The position numbers and the translations under genes were made by a program. Under the pieces are notes generated by a model. The model made no database searches and was not told where the DNA came from. It was given only the letters and a program-made list of their open reading frames with translations. From positions 1,700 through 65,699 of the forward strand of contig NZ_DS264346.1 in NCBI RefSeq assembly GCF_000153925.1: a stretch of DNA of 64,000 bases, given 5' to 3'. Below, piece after piece: positions 47,901 to 56,315 of this stretch (positions are counted from its first letter, which is position 1; each line of letters opens with the position of its first letter). The stretch is from [Ruminococcus] torques ATCC 27756 (GTDB lineage Bacteria; Bacillota; Clostridia; Lachnospirales; Lachnospiraceae).

Positions 47901-48743
47901 GATGCATTGTCAATGGATACCGGTTTTGTCGTACATGGAAGATATGACCTTGAGATGCAAAGCGGTATCGGAACGAGAGCCGGACTTACAGAGGAACAGA
48001 AGAAACTGTTTTCTTACTTTGTTCCGGTGCGCGGAATGAGCGAACAGCTTGTCGATGTGCTTGAGCAGGATAAGAACTGTACGAACAGAAAAGGGACTTC
48101 GAGAACGGGCAACTTGCTTATCATTGGAAATAAAGGCAACGGAAAAACGGTTCTTGCCGTTGACGTCGTGAAAGCGATCCAGAAGCAAAGAGACATCCGT
48201 CAGGGCAAGGTCGCGATCGTGACAGGAGATTCTCTGAATAAGAAGAAGATCAGCGATATTGTCGAAAAACTTTACGGCGGCGCTCTGATCATTGAGAAAG
48301 CGTCCAAAATGAATGAAAAGACAGTTGCGCGTCTTAATAAAGCGATGGAGCAGGATACAGGCGAGATGCTGATCGTCTTGGAAGAGCAGAGAAAGCCGCT
48401 TGACAGACTGTTGTCATCGAACAGAGAATTCAGGAAAAAATTCACATCAAGACTGGAAGTGCCGATTTTCATCAACGATGAGCTTGTTACGTTCGGTCAG
48501 ACGTATGCGAAAGAAAACGGATATCACATTGACGAGATGGGAATTCTTGCGCTGTATAGTAAAATTGATTCTCTGCAGAGGGAAGATCATTTTGTGACGG
48601 TTGCGGAAGTGAAAGAAGTTATGGATGACGCGATCCGTCATTCTCAGAAGGCGTCCGCGAAGAAATTGATGCGGAAAGTTTTTGGAAGAAATACAGACGA
48701 GTCAGACCGTATTATTCTTTCTGAAAAAGATTTTAATATATAA
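44964..48743 (+). CDS. TPR protein with long acidic repeats and a degenerate SpoVK/CbbX-like AAA domain (unknown function)
   Basis: The product is about 1,259 aa, without signal peptide or membrane segment, so cytoplasmic. Residues 1-210 are TPR-like helical pairs. A long acidic, disordered middle contains five 20-residue repeats (DLTETGAMDFDFEDEEEPEF type), an Ala/Glu heptad-like coiled coil, and eight 15-residue repeats (EEDYYEESEEVIEEP type). The last 250 residues form a P-loop ATPase with Walker A GNKGNGKT. The Walker B region reads GGALIIEKASKM where CbbX/SpoVK proteins have FIDEAY, so catalysis is doubtful. The segment LDRLLSSNREFRKKF resembles the LxxxLxSNPGLRSRF region of that family. 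GTG at 44964 fits the AGGTGA site best; GTG at 44955 is possible. It is separated from glgB by a terminator. No function is recognised. Confidence 0.8.
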   Translation: MDKYEYKSKTERMLELMESGAYSRAAAIADEIDWRRVRNAVMLSNVSEIYEKTGEYQKGYDILTLAYQRAEGSRKIISRLCGLALKTGNVDEAIDFYDEFMQIAPKDPNQYILRYKILRAQRAPIEQQIEALEEYKKSEYIEEWAYELAKLYQEAGMTSECLEECDDLILWFSEGQYVYKAMELKMQYKPLTPSQQEKYDKRYARTSEETEEIPDIFSYAEADESEQEEEENGLPGAELMAADSEVADADFAAEQQVNARVPKGMEELVPDMMPETISEGVREITLPNDPVEVDTEAWEADEIKALEADSPAEDAEDHVEQDEQVPIDAEDAGQTEDAYLPTDVSEAEGVDEPEERVPEGIKGPDVLETTAEPEEERQPAKKKLGDTMPLDVALRKLLHPELEELTADDFQDETAPMDFNFEDEEESESDLTETGAMDFDFEDEEEPEFDLTETGAMDFDFENEEEPEFDLTETGAMDFDFEDEGEPEFDLTETGAMDFDFEDEEESEFDLTETGAMDFDFEDEEESEFGKEKDMGNTSQIKFRPVRKDEIEDEEDLADLEQAIGEIESVADIDMVSRLKEEKRRAALQAEEEEKAEEAARAEKAAQAEEAARAEEAAQAEEAAQAEEAAQAEAAAEIKEDDQITGQISLEDILSGFEENAGEDEPVEEGTDAEGASESEQEEVIDSAGDTAKGDTMETNKKTTPILPPDIQRMIDEIEGIIPPEEEKKEPTGVYLKRKEEPSENMGQVAEDLRIDDDFDDDFDEDFDEEFEEDLDDDYFEEDYYEEADEVIEEPEEDYYEESEEVIEEPEEDYYEEADEVIEEPEEDYYEESEEVIEEPEEDYYEESEEVIEEPEEDYYEESEEVIEEPEEDYYEESEEVIEEPEEDYYEEADEVIEEAEGNADDEYFFGEDDAEEIQDIEDEFTVNPDYSGEDDDREIPDDDEPIDIMSATTPLSRKETAKLIATGKTAPLPLDEISDALSMDTGFVVHGRYDLEMQSGIGTRAGLTEEQKKLFSYFVPVRGMSEQLVDVLEQDKNCTNRKGTSRTGNLLIIGNKGNGKTVLAVDVVKAIQKQRDIRQGKVAIVTGDSLNKKKISDIVEKLYGGALIIEKASKMNEKTVARLNKAMEQDTGEMLIVLEEQRKPLDRLLSSNREFRKKFTSRLEVPIFINDELVTFGQTYAKENGYHIDEMGILALYSKIDSLQREDHFVTVAEVKEVMDDAIRHSQKASAKKLMRKVFGRNTDESDRIILSEKDFNI
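46206..46550 (+). repeat. 60-bp coding tandem repeat, five full copies
   Basis: Five copies of exactly 60 bases run from 46251 to 46550 and are preceded by a 45-base partial copy. Each encodes DLTETGAMDFDFEDEEEPEF with P/S, D/N and E/G variants. Copies are nearly identical at the DNA level, which suggests recent expansion. Confidence 0.95.
47304..47663 (+). repeat. 45-bp coding tandem repeat, eight copies
   Basis: Eight head-to-tail copies of 45 bases encode EEDYYEESEEVIEEP or its EADEV variant. The two variants alternate at first, then the ESEEV type repeats. DNA identity is high. Confidence 0.95.
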
Positions 48744-48797
48744 AGAAGCACGATAATAGACTATAATTTAAAATGTGTGCATAAATAGACAAAATAC

Positions 48798-48842
48798 AAG
48801 AGAAACGGGCGGGAAAGAGCTGTCTGTTTCTCTTTATTTTTT
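48798..48842 (+). terminator. Terminator between the AAA-domain gene and glgB
   Basis: A 9-bp stem (AAGAGAAAC and GTTTCTCTT) with an 18-base loop is followed by ATTTTTT. Confidence 0.8.
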
Positions 48843-48861
48843 GGACGGAATCAAGTATAAT
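48833..48861 (+). promoter_or_regulatory. Probable glgB promoter
   Basis: A perfect -10 TATAAT (48856-48861) has a weak TTTATT (48833-48838) 17 bases upstream, overlapping the terminator T tail. Confidence 0.5.
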
Positions 48862-48930
48862 GAAACTATCACGGAAGCGGGCAGAAACGCTTCGATATTT
48901 TATTATGAGGAAACGGCGAGGTGGGCTTTT

Positions 48931-51009
48931 ATGGCAAGGAGAAAAGGTGCGGGCAGAAACGCGGCAAAAAGTGCAGGCAAAGGCATCGTGAATCATGCAG
49001 CCGGCGGTATGGCGGGCAGTGCGGTGAAAAAGGCGTCAGGCGGCGCAAGCCGGAACAGGGCGAACAGTCCGGCGAAAAACACTGCGGCGGATGCGGCAAG
49101 TATGAAAGCGAATGAACATGCCTATGAGATAGGAGAATTGGATCATTACCTGTTTGGTCAGGGAAACCATTACGAGATCTATAAAAAATTAGGCGCACAT
49201 AAAGTAGTGAACGACAAAACGGAGGGCGTTTATTTCGCGGTATGGGCGCCGAATGCGAAGAATGTGTCTGTAGTCGGGGAATTTAATGACTGGAATTTGG
49301 AAAGAGACAGAATGGAGCGTCAGGAGCCTCTAGGTATTTATGTGAAGTTTGTACCGGAAGCGAAAGAAGGACAGCTTTATAAGTTCTGTATTGAGACGCA
49401 GAAAGGCGAGCTTCTTTATAAGGCGGATCCGTTTGCAAATTATGCGGAGCTTCGTCCGGGAACGGCGTCTCGTATTACGGATCTTTCCCGTATAAGATGG
49501 ACGGATGACGCATGGATGAAAGCGCGGAAGACATGGAATCATAAGAAGAATCCGATGTCGATCTATGAAGTTCATATGGGTTCGTGGATGCGTCACCCGG
49601 GAAGGGAAGATGAAGGATTCTACACATACAGAGAGTTCGCCAAGGCGATCGTAAAATATGTAAAAGAGATGGGATACACTCATGTAGAACTGATGGGCAT
49701 TGCAGAGCATCCGTTTGACGGTTCGTGGGGATATCAGGTTACGGGATATTATGCGCCGACTTCAAGATACGGAAGTCCTGAAGATTTTGCATATCTGGTT
49801 GACCTTCTGCATAAAAACAATATAGGAGTGATTCTTGACTGGGTTCCGGCGCATTTTCCGAAAGATGCTCACGGGCTTGCTGATTTTGACGGAACTCCGA
49901 CATTCGAGTATGCAGATCCCAGACTCGGAGAACATCCGGATTGGGGAACGAAAGTATTTGATTACGGAAAAGCGGAAGTGCGCAACTTCCTGATTGCAAA
50001 CGCATTATTCTGGATCGAACATTTCCATGTGGACGGGCTCCGTGTGGATGCTGTTGCGTCGATGCTCTATCTTGATTACGGAAAACAGGACGGACAGTGG
50101 GTCGCGAACAAATACGGAGGCAACGAGAATCTTGAGGCGATCGATTTCTTTAAACATTTGAATTCGGTTGTTCTGGGACGGAACAAAGGCGCTGTGATGA
50201 TCGCGGAAGAATCGACGGCATGGCCGAAGGTGACAGGATCGCCCGAAGACGACGGCCTTGGTTTCAGCCTGAAATGGAATATGGGATGGATGCACGATTT
50301 TACGGAGTACATGAAACTTGATCCGTATTTCCGTAAAAATGCACATCATATGATGACGTTTGCGATGCAGTATGCATACAGTGAAAATTATATTCTTGTG
50401 TTGTCGCATGACGAAGTTGTTCATCTGAAGTGTTCGATGATCAATAAAATGCCGGGACTTGGGTTCGATAAATTTGCCAACCTAAAAGCAGGCTATGCGT
50501 TTATGATGGGCCATCCGGGAAAGAAACTTCTGTTCATGGGTCAGGAATTTGCACAGCTTAGAGAATGGAGCGAAAAGAGAGAGATCGATTGGTTCCTGCT
50601 CGCCGAACCTGAGCACAGAGATATTCAGAACTGGTATCGGGATCTGCTTCATTTGTATAAAAACAATAAAGCTCTTTATGAAATGGACAATGATCCGGCG
50701 GGATTTGAGTGGATCAATGCGGATGATATTTTCAGAAGTATTTACAGCTTTGTAAGACATTCCAAGAATAAAGAAAAGAATTTGCTTTTCGTCTGCAACT
50801 TTACTCCTGTGGAAAGAGAAGATTACAGAGTCGGCGTTCCGACGAGGAAAACGCTGAAGCTTGTTTTGAACAGTGATGAGGAAAAGTACGGAGGAAAAGG
50901 GGAAAAACGTCCGCTTACTTACAAACCGGTGAAAAAGGAATGCGACGGTCAGGCGTATTCGATCGCATACCCGCTTCCGGCCTATGGTGTGGCAGTGTTT
51001 GAGTATTAA
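48931..51009 (+). CDS. glgB: 1,4-alpha-glucan branching enzyme with an unusual basic N-terminal tail
   Basis: This 692-aa GH13 enzyme introduces alpha-1,6 branches into glycogen. It has an N-terminal CBM48-like domain (about 75-170; VYFAVWAPNAKNVSVVGEFNDWN) and a GH13 barrel. The catalytic motifs are LRVDAVASML (nucleophile Asp), AEESTAWP (acid Glu) and LSHDEVVHLKCSM. The first 55 residues are rich in Lys, Arg, Ala, Gly and Ser (MARRKGAGRNAAKSAGKG...), low complexity and not part of the usual enzyme. The ATG at 48931 has GAGGTG 7 bases upstream; the frame is open further 5' but crosses the promoter and terminator. The substrate precursor comes from glgC-glgD elsewhere in the window. Confidence 0.95.
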   Translation: MARRKGAGRNAAKSAGKGIVNHAAGGMAGSAVKKASGGASRNRANSPAKNTAADAASMKANEHAYEIGELDHYLFGQGNHYEIYKKLGAHKVVNDKTEGVYFAVWAPNAKNVSVVGEFNDWNLERDRMERQEPLGIYVKFVPEAKEGQLYKFCIETQKGELLYKADPFANYAELRPGTASRITDLSRIRWTDDAWMKARKTWNHKKNPMSIYEVHMGSWMRHPGREDEGFYTYREFAKAIVKYVKEMGYTHVELMGIAEHPFDGSWGYQVTGYYAPTSRYGSPEDFAYLVDLLHKNNIGVILDWVPAHFPKDAHGLADFDGTPTFEYADPRLGEHPDWGTKVFDYGKAEVRNFLIANALFWIEHFHVDGLRVDAVASMLYLDYGKQDGQWVANKYGGNENLEAIDFFKHLNSVVLGRNKGAVMIAEESTAWPKVTGSPEDDGLGFSLKWNMGWMHDFTEYMKLDPYFRKNAHHMMTFAMQYAYSENYILVLSHDEVVHLKCSMINKMPGLGFDKFANLKAGYAFMMGHPGKKLLFMGQEFAQLREWSEKREIDWFLLAEPEHRDIQNWYRDLLHLYKNNKALYEMDNDPAGFEWINADDIFRSIYSFVRHSKNKEKNLLFVCNFTPVEREDYRVGVPTRKTLKLVLNSDEEKYGGKGEKRPLTYKPVKKECDGQAYSIAYPLPAYGVAVFEY

Positions 51010-51101
51010 GATGTCAGGCAGCTTCTGACTTGAAACCGGAACCCCATTGGATTTAACCGGTGGGCGGTTCACTATTATATAAAAGGTAAAAAATGCAGAG
51101 C

Positions 51102-51169
51102 AAACTGCCGCAAAGTAGATGGGGGATTTTTTGAAATAGCCTGTCTGTTTTGCGGCGGTTTTGTTTTTA
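51102..51169 (+). terminator. Terminator after glgB
   Basis: A 13-bp imperfect stem (AAACTGCCGCAAA and TTTGCGGCGGTTT) with a long loop of about 35 bases is followed by TGTTTTT. The long loop lowers confidence. Confidence 0.6.
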
Positions 51170-51194
51170 CCGGCAAAGTGAGGAGGAACAGCAG

Positions 51195-51977
51195 ATGAAA
51201 AATTATTCGGAAGATCCGAACAGACAGTATCATATACAAACTGCAAAAGGGGAAATCGGGAAGTACGTCATTATGCCCGGAGATCCGAAAAGATGTGTGA
51301 AGATCGCGCAATATTTAGATAACCCGGTGTTGATTGCAGATAACAGAGAGTATGTGACATATACAGGAACGCTCGATCAAGTGAAGGTAAGCGTTACATC
51401 TACGGGAATAGGAGGACCGTCGGCAGCTATTGCAATGGAAGAACTTTGTAGGTGCGGTGCGGATACGTTTATCAGGATCGGAACTTGCGGCGGAATGCAG
51501 ACAGATGTGAAAAGCGGAGATATCGTTGTGTCAACAGGGGCAATCAGGATGGAAGGAACGAGCAGGGAGTATGCGCCGATCGAATTTCCGGCAGTGCCCG
51601 ATCTGACAGTGACGAATGCGCTTGTGAAAGCTGTTAAATCAAAAGGATATCCGTTCCATACGGGAGTTGTACAGTGCAAAGATTCGTTTTACGGTCAGCA
51701 TGAACCGGAGAGAAAGCCGGTAGGCTACGATCTGCTTCATAAGTGGGAGGCGTGGAAACAACTCGGCTGTCTTGCCTCGGAAATGGAATCGGCGGCTCTG
51801 TTTGTTGTGGCGAGCAGCCTTGGGGTGCGGGTCGGCTCGTGTTTTCTTGTGATCGCGAATCAGGAACGTGAGAAAGCAGGACTTGAGAACCCGGTAGTGC
51901 ACGATACGGACATGGCGATCCGGGTGGCAGTGGACGCGATCCGCAGATTGATTTCCGAAGAACGGAAAAAAGAGTAG
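51195..51977 (+). CDS. udp: Uridine phosphorylase
   Basis: The enzyme splits uridine and phosphate to uracil and ribose-1-phosphate. The 260-aa protein is of the NP-I family, with phosphate-binding MPGDPKR, GTCGG and the substrate segment [13 protein letters not shown] at 51195 has AGGAGGA 7 bases before it. It opens a nucleoside-use block (udp, deoC-cdd, deoB). Confidence 0.93.
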   Translation: MKNYSEDPNRQYHIQTAKGEIGKYVIMPGDPKRCVKIAQYLDNPVLIADNREYVTYTGTLDQVKVSVTSTGIGGPSAAIAMEELCRCGADTFIRIGTCGGMQTDVKSGDIVVSTGAIRMEGTSREYAPIEFPAVPDLTVTNALVKAVKSKGYPFHTGVVQCKDSFYGQHEPERKPVGYDLLHKWEAWKQLGCLASEMESAALFVVASSLGVRVGSCFLVIANQEREKAGLENPVVHDTDMAIRVAVDAIRRLISEERKKE

Positions 51978-52054
51978 AATGCATATAAAGAAAATGACAA
52001 CGAGAAGAAAAGAGCGGGAGAAAAGAAAAACGGAAAAATGAATGGGGGAGATAA

Positions 52055-52140
52055 GCGGGAAAAATAAATGAAAGAAAATAAACGCGAGAAAAGAAATGAG
52101 GGGAAAAAGCGGGAAAAATAAGTGAAAGAAAATAAATGCG
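52055..52140 (+). repeat. Direct repeat (32 bp, 54-bp period) inside a polypurine spacer
   Basis: The whole gap 51978-52169 is A/G-rich on the coding strand. It contains two 32-base copies (52055-52086 and 52109-52140; beginning GCGGGAAAAATAA) that differ at two positions, with similar purine-rich filler between. There is no terminator or clear promoter. Confidence 0.85.
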
Positions 52141-52169
52141 GAAAATAAAGAGAGGAAATAAACGGTCAA

Positions 52170-53279
52170 ATGAAGGATATGAATGAAAAAGAAATTTTAC
52201 GGCATGTGGATCACACATTGCTGTCGCAGGAAGCTGTGTGGGATGAGATTCGTCAGGTATGTGATGATGCGGTGAAATATGATACGGCGTCAGTCTGTAT
52301 TCCTCCAAGTTATGTGAAGCAAGCGGCGGAATATGTAGGCGGAAGAGTTCCGATTTGTACTGTGATCGGTTTTCCGAACGGTTACGAGACGACTGCCGTA
52401 AAGGAATTTGAGACAAAAGATGCGATCGCAAACGGAGCGGATGAGATCGATATGGTTATCAATATCGGATGGCTGAAAGACAGAAAATACGATCAGATCG
52501 AAGAAGAAATCCGCATTCTGAAAAATGCGTGCGGCAGTAAAGTTCTTAAAGTGATCATAGAAACATGTCTTTTGACAGATGAAGAAAAAGTGAAAATGTG
52601 TGAGATCGTCACTCGTTCGGGAGCGGATTATATTAAAACGTCCACAGGTTTTTCAAAAGCAGGCGCGACTTTTGACGATATCAGCCTGTTTGCGGATCAT
52701 GTCGGCGGTAACGTGAAGATGAAAGCGGCGGGCGGCATTTCCTCGATGGAAGACGCGGAAAAGTTTCTGGAGCTTGGGGCAGACAGACTCGGAACGAGCC
52801 GCATTGTAAAAATCGTGAAAACGGAAGAAGAAAACCCGGCGGAAGGAACTTGTGAAATGGAATTATCGCAGGGAATGATCGCAAAGTTAATTGAGACAGC
52901 GACTGCACAACTGGCGTATTCATACAGTCCCTACTCGGGATTTAAAGTAGGCGCAGCTCTTTTGGCTGAAAGCGGCAGGATCTATACCGGATGCAATATA
53001 GAAAATTCTGCATTTTCACCGACAAATTGTGCGGAGAGAACTGCGTTTTTTAAGGCGGTGAGCGAAGGAGAAAGGAAGTTTCGCGCAATTTGCATCATCG
53101 GTGGAAAAGATATTTCAGAAACAGTATGTACGCCTCCTTGCGGAGTGTGCCGTCAGGTTATGGCAGAATTTTGCGATCCGAAGAAGTTCAAGGTGATATT
53201 GGCATCAGGCAGGGAAAAGTATAGAATCCTTCGGTTGGAAGAACTTTTGCCGTTTGGGTTTGGGTCGGAGTATCTGTAG
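52170..53279 (+). CDS. Fused deoxyribose-phosphate aldolase / cytidine deaminase
   Basis: This 369-aa bifunctional protein has two domains. Residues 1-220 are DeoC: HVDHTLL, the acidic EIDMVINIG, the Schiff-base Lys156 in YIKTSTGF, and VKMKAAGGI. Residues 230-369 are a zinc cytidine deaminase: [14 protein letters not shown], catalytic NCAERTAFF and PCGVCRQV with the zinc cysteines. DeoC cleaves deoxyribose-5-phosphate; Cdd turns (deoxy)cytidine into (deoxy)uridine, the substrate type of the upstream phosphorylase. In most genomes these are separate neighbouring genes; here the frame is continuous through a short Glu-rich linker ([12 protein letters not shown]). Confidence 0.93.
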   Translation: MKDMNEKEILRHVDHTLLSQEAVWDEIRQVCDDAVKYDTASVCIPPSYVKQAAEYVGGRVPICTVIGFPNGYETTAVKEFETKDAIANGADEIDMVINIGWLKDRKYDQIEEEIRILKNACGSKVLKVIIETCLLTDEEKVKMCEIVTRSGADYIKTSTGFSKAGATFDDISLFADHVGGNVKMKAAGGISSMEDAEKFLELGADRLGTSRIVKIVKTEEENPAEGTCEMELSQGMIAKLIETATAQLAYSYSPYSGFKVGAALLAESGRIYTGCNIENSAFSPTNCAERTAFFKAVSEGERKFRAICIIGGKDISETVCTPPCGVCRQVMAEFCDPKKFKVILASGREKYRILRLEELLPFGFGSEYL

Positions 53280-53285
53280 GAACGA

Positions 53286-53314
53286 TTGACAAGAAAAAGA
53301 AAACATGACATAAT
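53286..53314 (+). promoter_or_regulatory. Promoter of the HigBA-type module
   Basis: A perfect TTGACA (53286-53291) and CATAAT (53309-53314) have a 17-base spacer, starting 7 bases after the deoC-cdd stop. Confidence 0.7.
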
Positions 53315-53316
53315 AA

Positions 53317-53334
53317 ATTAACCAAAAGGTTAAT
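53317..53334 (+). promoter_or_regulatory. Palindromic operator for antitoxin autorepression
   Basis: ATTAACCAAAAGGTTAAT is a perfect 7-4-7 inverted repeat placed immediately after the -10 box, where a HigA-type antitoxin would block transcription. Confidence 0.65.
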
Positions 53335-53352
53335 GTGAGGGTGATGTATTGA

Positions 53353-53691
53353 GTGGAAATAACATATGCGAATGGAAAAGTTGAAAAATACTTTAAAGAT
53401 TATAAAAAGATGCAAAAGAAACTGCCTTTTGAGTGGGTGAAAACAATAAAAAAGCATATGGACAGACTAAAAGCGGCGGAATGTTTTGGAGATTTTTTGA
53501 AATTGAGATTAGGAAAGCCTGAACAGTTAGAAGGATGCGAAAGTATTCGATATTCGTTGCATGTAGCGGCAAATGTAAGATTGATTATCGAGCCGAATGC
53601 CGAACAGGATACGGTTATGATTTGTACGGAAATAGAAGTGGAAGGAGTGAGTGATTATCATGGCAGCAAAGAAAATTGGTATATCCCGTGA
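53353..53691 (+). CDS. HigB/RelE-like toxin
   Basis: This 112-aa basic protein has the HigB/RelE fold pattern: an N-terminal helix pair (KVEKYFKDYKKM, IKKHMDRLKAAE), the strand SIRYSLHVAANVRLII and the C-terminal VEGVSDYHG. HigB toxins cleave mRNA on the ribosome. The start is GTG (53353) with GAGGG upstream. The 3' end overlaps the antitoxin gene in a different frame, typical of coupled toxin-first (hig-type) modules. Confidence 0.8.
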   Translation: MEITYANGKVEKYFKDYKKMQKKLPFEWVKTIKKHMDRLKAAECFGDFLKLRLGKPEQLEGCESIRYSLHVAANVRLIIEPNAEQDTVMICTEIEVEGVSDYHGSKENWYIP

Positions 53692-54757
53692 TTTAATAAT
53701 TCACCCGGGAGAAACGATTGCAGACGTCTTGGAAGAACGTGGAATCACACAGAGTGAACTGGCGTCGAGTGCAGGCGTTTCTCCGGCTTACGTAAGCAAT
53801 GTTATTGCCGGAAAGAAAGGGATATCTGCAAACTTTGCCAGAGGATTAGAGTATGCAATCGGAGTACCAAAGTCTTTTTGGCTGAATCTTCAGGCGAACT
53901 ATGAGGCGGAACTTTTGGAAGCAAATGAATTACAGACGATTACGGAAGAAGAGCGTATCGTGAGGGAAGACTTAAAAGAAATTGTGAAATACTTTAGAGA
54001 AAGAGGCATGATGCCTAGTCGTGAAAATAAAGATGATTCGATACTTTCTCTTCGTAAAATTCTGCAGATTAGTAATTTGGTAAATTTAAATGAAATAATT
54101 CCCGGGGGAGCATTTCGGATGTCCGGAAACTTATCGGTAAATAGAAATGTGTTGGGGGCATGGATTCGTTTGTGTCAAATTTTGGAGAATAATCAAAATG
54201 TTTCAACAAAGTTTGAAGTAGAGCATATAAACGAATTGATAGGTAAAATAAAAAATGTTATGTGTCAGAAGAATGTGGATTTTCAAAATCATTTGAAAAC
54301 TGTATTGGGAGAATATGGCATAGATTTTTCTGTTGTGAAAAATTTTAGAGGAGCGCCTGTGCAAGGGTATATTTTTCGGCGGAGCGATGGGGTGTATCAA
54401 ATGGTTTTGACGATAAGGGGAGCGTTTGCGGATATTTTTTGGTTTTCTTTATTTCATGAACTGGGACATATTGTAAATGGAGATATAGGTAAAAGTATTA
54501 AATTTATAGATGACGGGAGTGATGTGGATAAGGAGACGGCAGCAGATCTTTTTGCGAGAGATAGACTTTTGTCACCGGAGAGTTATGCAAGTTTTATCCA
54601 AAAAGGAGACTTTACATTTGAAGCAATCTGTAGTTATGCACGGACTCAGAATGTGATGCCTTACATTGTTATCGGAAGACTTCAAAAGGAGAAATATCTG
54701 GATTATCATCAGTATAGTAATTACAAATTGCGGTATAAATGGGGAGACTGTTCATAA
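53660..54757 (+). CDS. HigA-like XRE antitoxin fused to an ImmA/IrrE-type metallopeptidase domain
   Basis: The product is about 365 aa. The N-terminal helix-turn-helix (about 10-75; IHPGETIADVLEERGITQSE, GVSPAYVSNVI) is HigA-like and would bind the upstream palindrome. The C-terminal half is a COG2856/ImmA-IrrE-type zinc peptidase domain with FHELGH (His266, Glu267, His270) and a downstream ETAADLFARD glutamate. The arrangement suggests an antitoxin whose stability or repression responds to a signal through the peptidase domain. The start may be ATG 53660 or GTG 53651 (AAGGAG at 53642). The gene is AT-richer than its neighbours, consistent with acquisition. Confidence 0.82.
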   Translation: MAAKKIGISRDLIIHPGETIADVLEERGITQSELASSAGVSPAYVSNVIAGKKGISANFARGLEYAIGVPKSFWLNLQANYEAELLEANELQTITEEERIVREDLKEIVKYFRERGMMPSRENKDDSILSLRKILQISNLVNLNEIIPGGAFRMSGNLSVNRNVLGAWIRLCQILENNQNVSTKFEVEHINELIGKIKNVMCQKNVDFQNHLKTVLGEYGIDFSVVKNFRGAPVQGYIFRRSDGVYQMVLTIRGAFADIFWFSLFHELGHIVNGDIGKSIKFIDDGSDVDKETAADLFARDRLLSPESYASFIQKGDFTFEAICSYARTQNVMPYIVIGRLQKEKYLDYHQYSNYKLRYKWGDCS

Positions 54758-54832
54758 GAATAAAGTGGATACAGTATTGATTTATTGGGAATAAGGGCAA
54801 GATATAAGAGTGTTGTACAGGGAGATGGGATA

Positions 54833-56026
54833 ATGGAAATGTATAAAAGAATATTTGTAATCGTTCTTGATTCTCTCGGGATCGGGGCGATGCCGGATGC
54901 GGCTCGGTTCGCAGATGAAGGCGCGGATACGTTCGGACATATTTTGGAGAAAACAAAAACTTTGAATATTCCGAATCTTCGCAGGCTTGGGTTTCTGAAC
55001 TTAAAGTGCGGCGGAGATATGAAAGGCGTCGAGTCTCCCGAGGGGCGCTTCATGCGGATGCGGGAAGCGAGCAACGGAAAAGATACGATGACCGGACACT
55101 GGGAGATGATGGGGATTAAAACGGAAAAGCCGTTTCGGACTTTTACGGAACATGGATTTCCGGCAGAATTGATCAAGGAGCTGGAGAAACAGTGTGGGAA
55201 AAAGGTGATCGGAAATAAAAGCGCGAGCGGTACTGAGATTATAGAAGAGCTGGGCGAGGAAGAGATTCGTACAGGATCTATGATCGTGTATACGTCGGCG
55301 GATTCGGTTATGCAGATCTGCGGAAATGAAGAGACTTTCGATCTGGAAGAACTGTATCGGTGCTGTGAGACTGCAAGGCGGATCACGATGAAAGATGAAT
55401 GGCGCGTAGGAAGGGTGATCGCAAGACCGTATATCGGAATGAAAAAAGGTGAGTTTAAAAGGACGAGCAATCGGAGAGACTACGCGTTGAAGCCGCCGGC
55501 GCCCACTGTTTTAAATGCTCTGAAAGATGCGGGGAATGATGTGATCGGCGTGGGAAAGATTCATGACATTTTCTGCGGGGAAGGGATTACGAAAACATAT
55601 CATTCGGAAAGTTCCGTTCATGGGATGGAACAGACGATCGATGTGTGCAAAGAGGAATTTACGGGACTGTGTTTTGTAAACCTTGTTGATTTTGACGCAT
55701 TATGGGGGCATCGGAGAAATGTAGAAGGGTATGGCAAAGAGATCGAAAAGTTTGATGAGAAACTCGGCGTTTTGCTGGAATGTCTTTCGCAGGATGATCT
55801 ATTGATCCTGACCGCAGATCACGGGAATGATCCGACATACAAGGGAACGGATCATACGAGAGAGTATGTTCCTTTCCTTGCATACAGCAAAAGAATGCAG
55901 GCGGGAGGTCCGCTTCCGGAAGCAGAGACGTTTGCGGTGATAGGGGCGACTGTAGCAGAGAACTTCGGAGTAGATATGCCGAAAGGAACGATAGGATATT
56001 CTGTTTTAAGCAGGCTGCAGCAGTAG
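54833..56026 (+). CDS. deoB: Phosphopentomutase
   Basis: The enzyme interconverts (deoxy)ribose-1-phosphate and -5-phosphate, linking Udp to DeoC. The 397-aa alkaline-phosphatase superfamily protein has metal-binding [13 protein letters not shown], the [11 protein letters not shown] phospho-acceptor loop and [22 protein letters not shown] 54833 is 8 bases after GGGAG. It belongs with udp and deoC-cdd, from which it is split by the toxin-antitoxin module. Confidence 0.95.
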   Translation: MEMYKRIFVIVLDSLGIGAMPDAARFADEGADTFGHILEKTKTLNIPNLRRLGFLNLKCGGDMKGVESPEGRFMRMREASNGKDTMTGHWEMMGIKTEKPFRTFTEHGFPAELIKELEKQCGKKVIGNKSASGTEIIEELGEEEIRTGSMIVYTSADSVMQICGNEETFDLEELYRCCETARRITMKDEWRVGRVIARPYIGMKKGEFKRTSNRRDYALKPPAPTVLNALKDAGNDVIGVGKIHDIFCGEGITKTYHSESSVHGMEQTIDVCKEEFTGLCFVNLVDFDALWGHRRNVEGYGKEIEKFDEKLGVLLECLSQDDLLILTADHGNDPTYKGTDHTREYVPFLAYSKRMQAGGPLPEAETFAVIGATVAENFGVDMPKGTIGYSVLSRLQQ

Positions 56027-56234
56027 TAAACCGTGAAAATGTAAAAAAATCAAAGCGGAAGTAGGATGAAAAACTGTAAAAATGTAAAAAACCGGACAGT
56101 TAAAGCTGTGAAAACTTATAGAAATATGAAAAGTTAAAAAGCCGGAAGTCGGAAAAAATGTAAAAAATGAAAAGCCGATGAGAATACAGGATAAAAATAT
56201 AGGAAAATATAGAGAGAAAAGTGAAAATTAAGGA
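56027..56234 (+). repeat. Purine-rich degenerate repeat spacer
   Basis: The gap between deoB and carB is A/G-rich on the coding strand, with recurring AAAATGTAAAAAA and AAGCCGGAAGTCGG-like units. No gene or terminator is seen. Confidence 0.55.
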
Positions 56235-56263
56235 TTGTCGGAAAACTTAATTTATTGTATAAT
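56235..56263 (+). promoter_or_regulatory. Promoter of carB
   Basis: TTGTCG (56235-56240) and a perfect TATAAT (56258-56263) are 17 bases apart. The 5' leader to the ATG is about 45 bases, too short for a PyrR attenuator. Confidence 0.75.
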
Positions 56264-56315
56264 ATTCGATTGAGAAAATGAAATGAGAACATGGGACAAT
56301 ACAGGAGGAAGAAAG

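Noticed and set aside
48775-48930. Upstream in-frame extension of glgB
   Set aside because: It crosses the terminator hairpin and the TATAAT box; the start at 48931 has a proper ribosome binding site.
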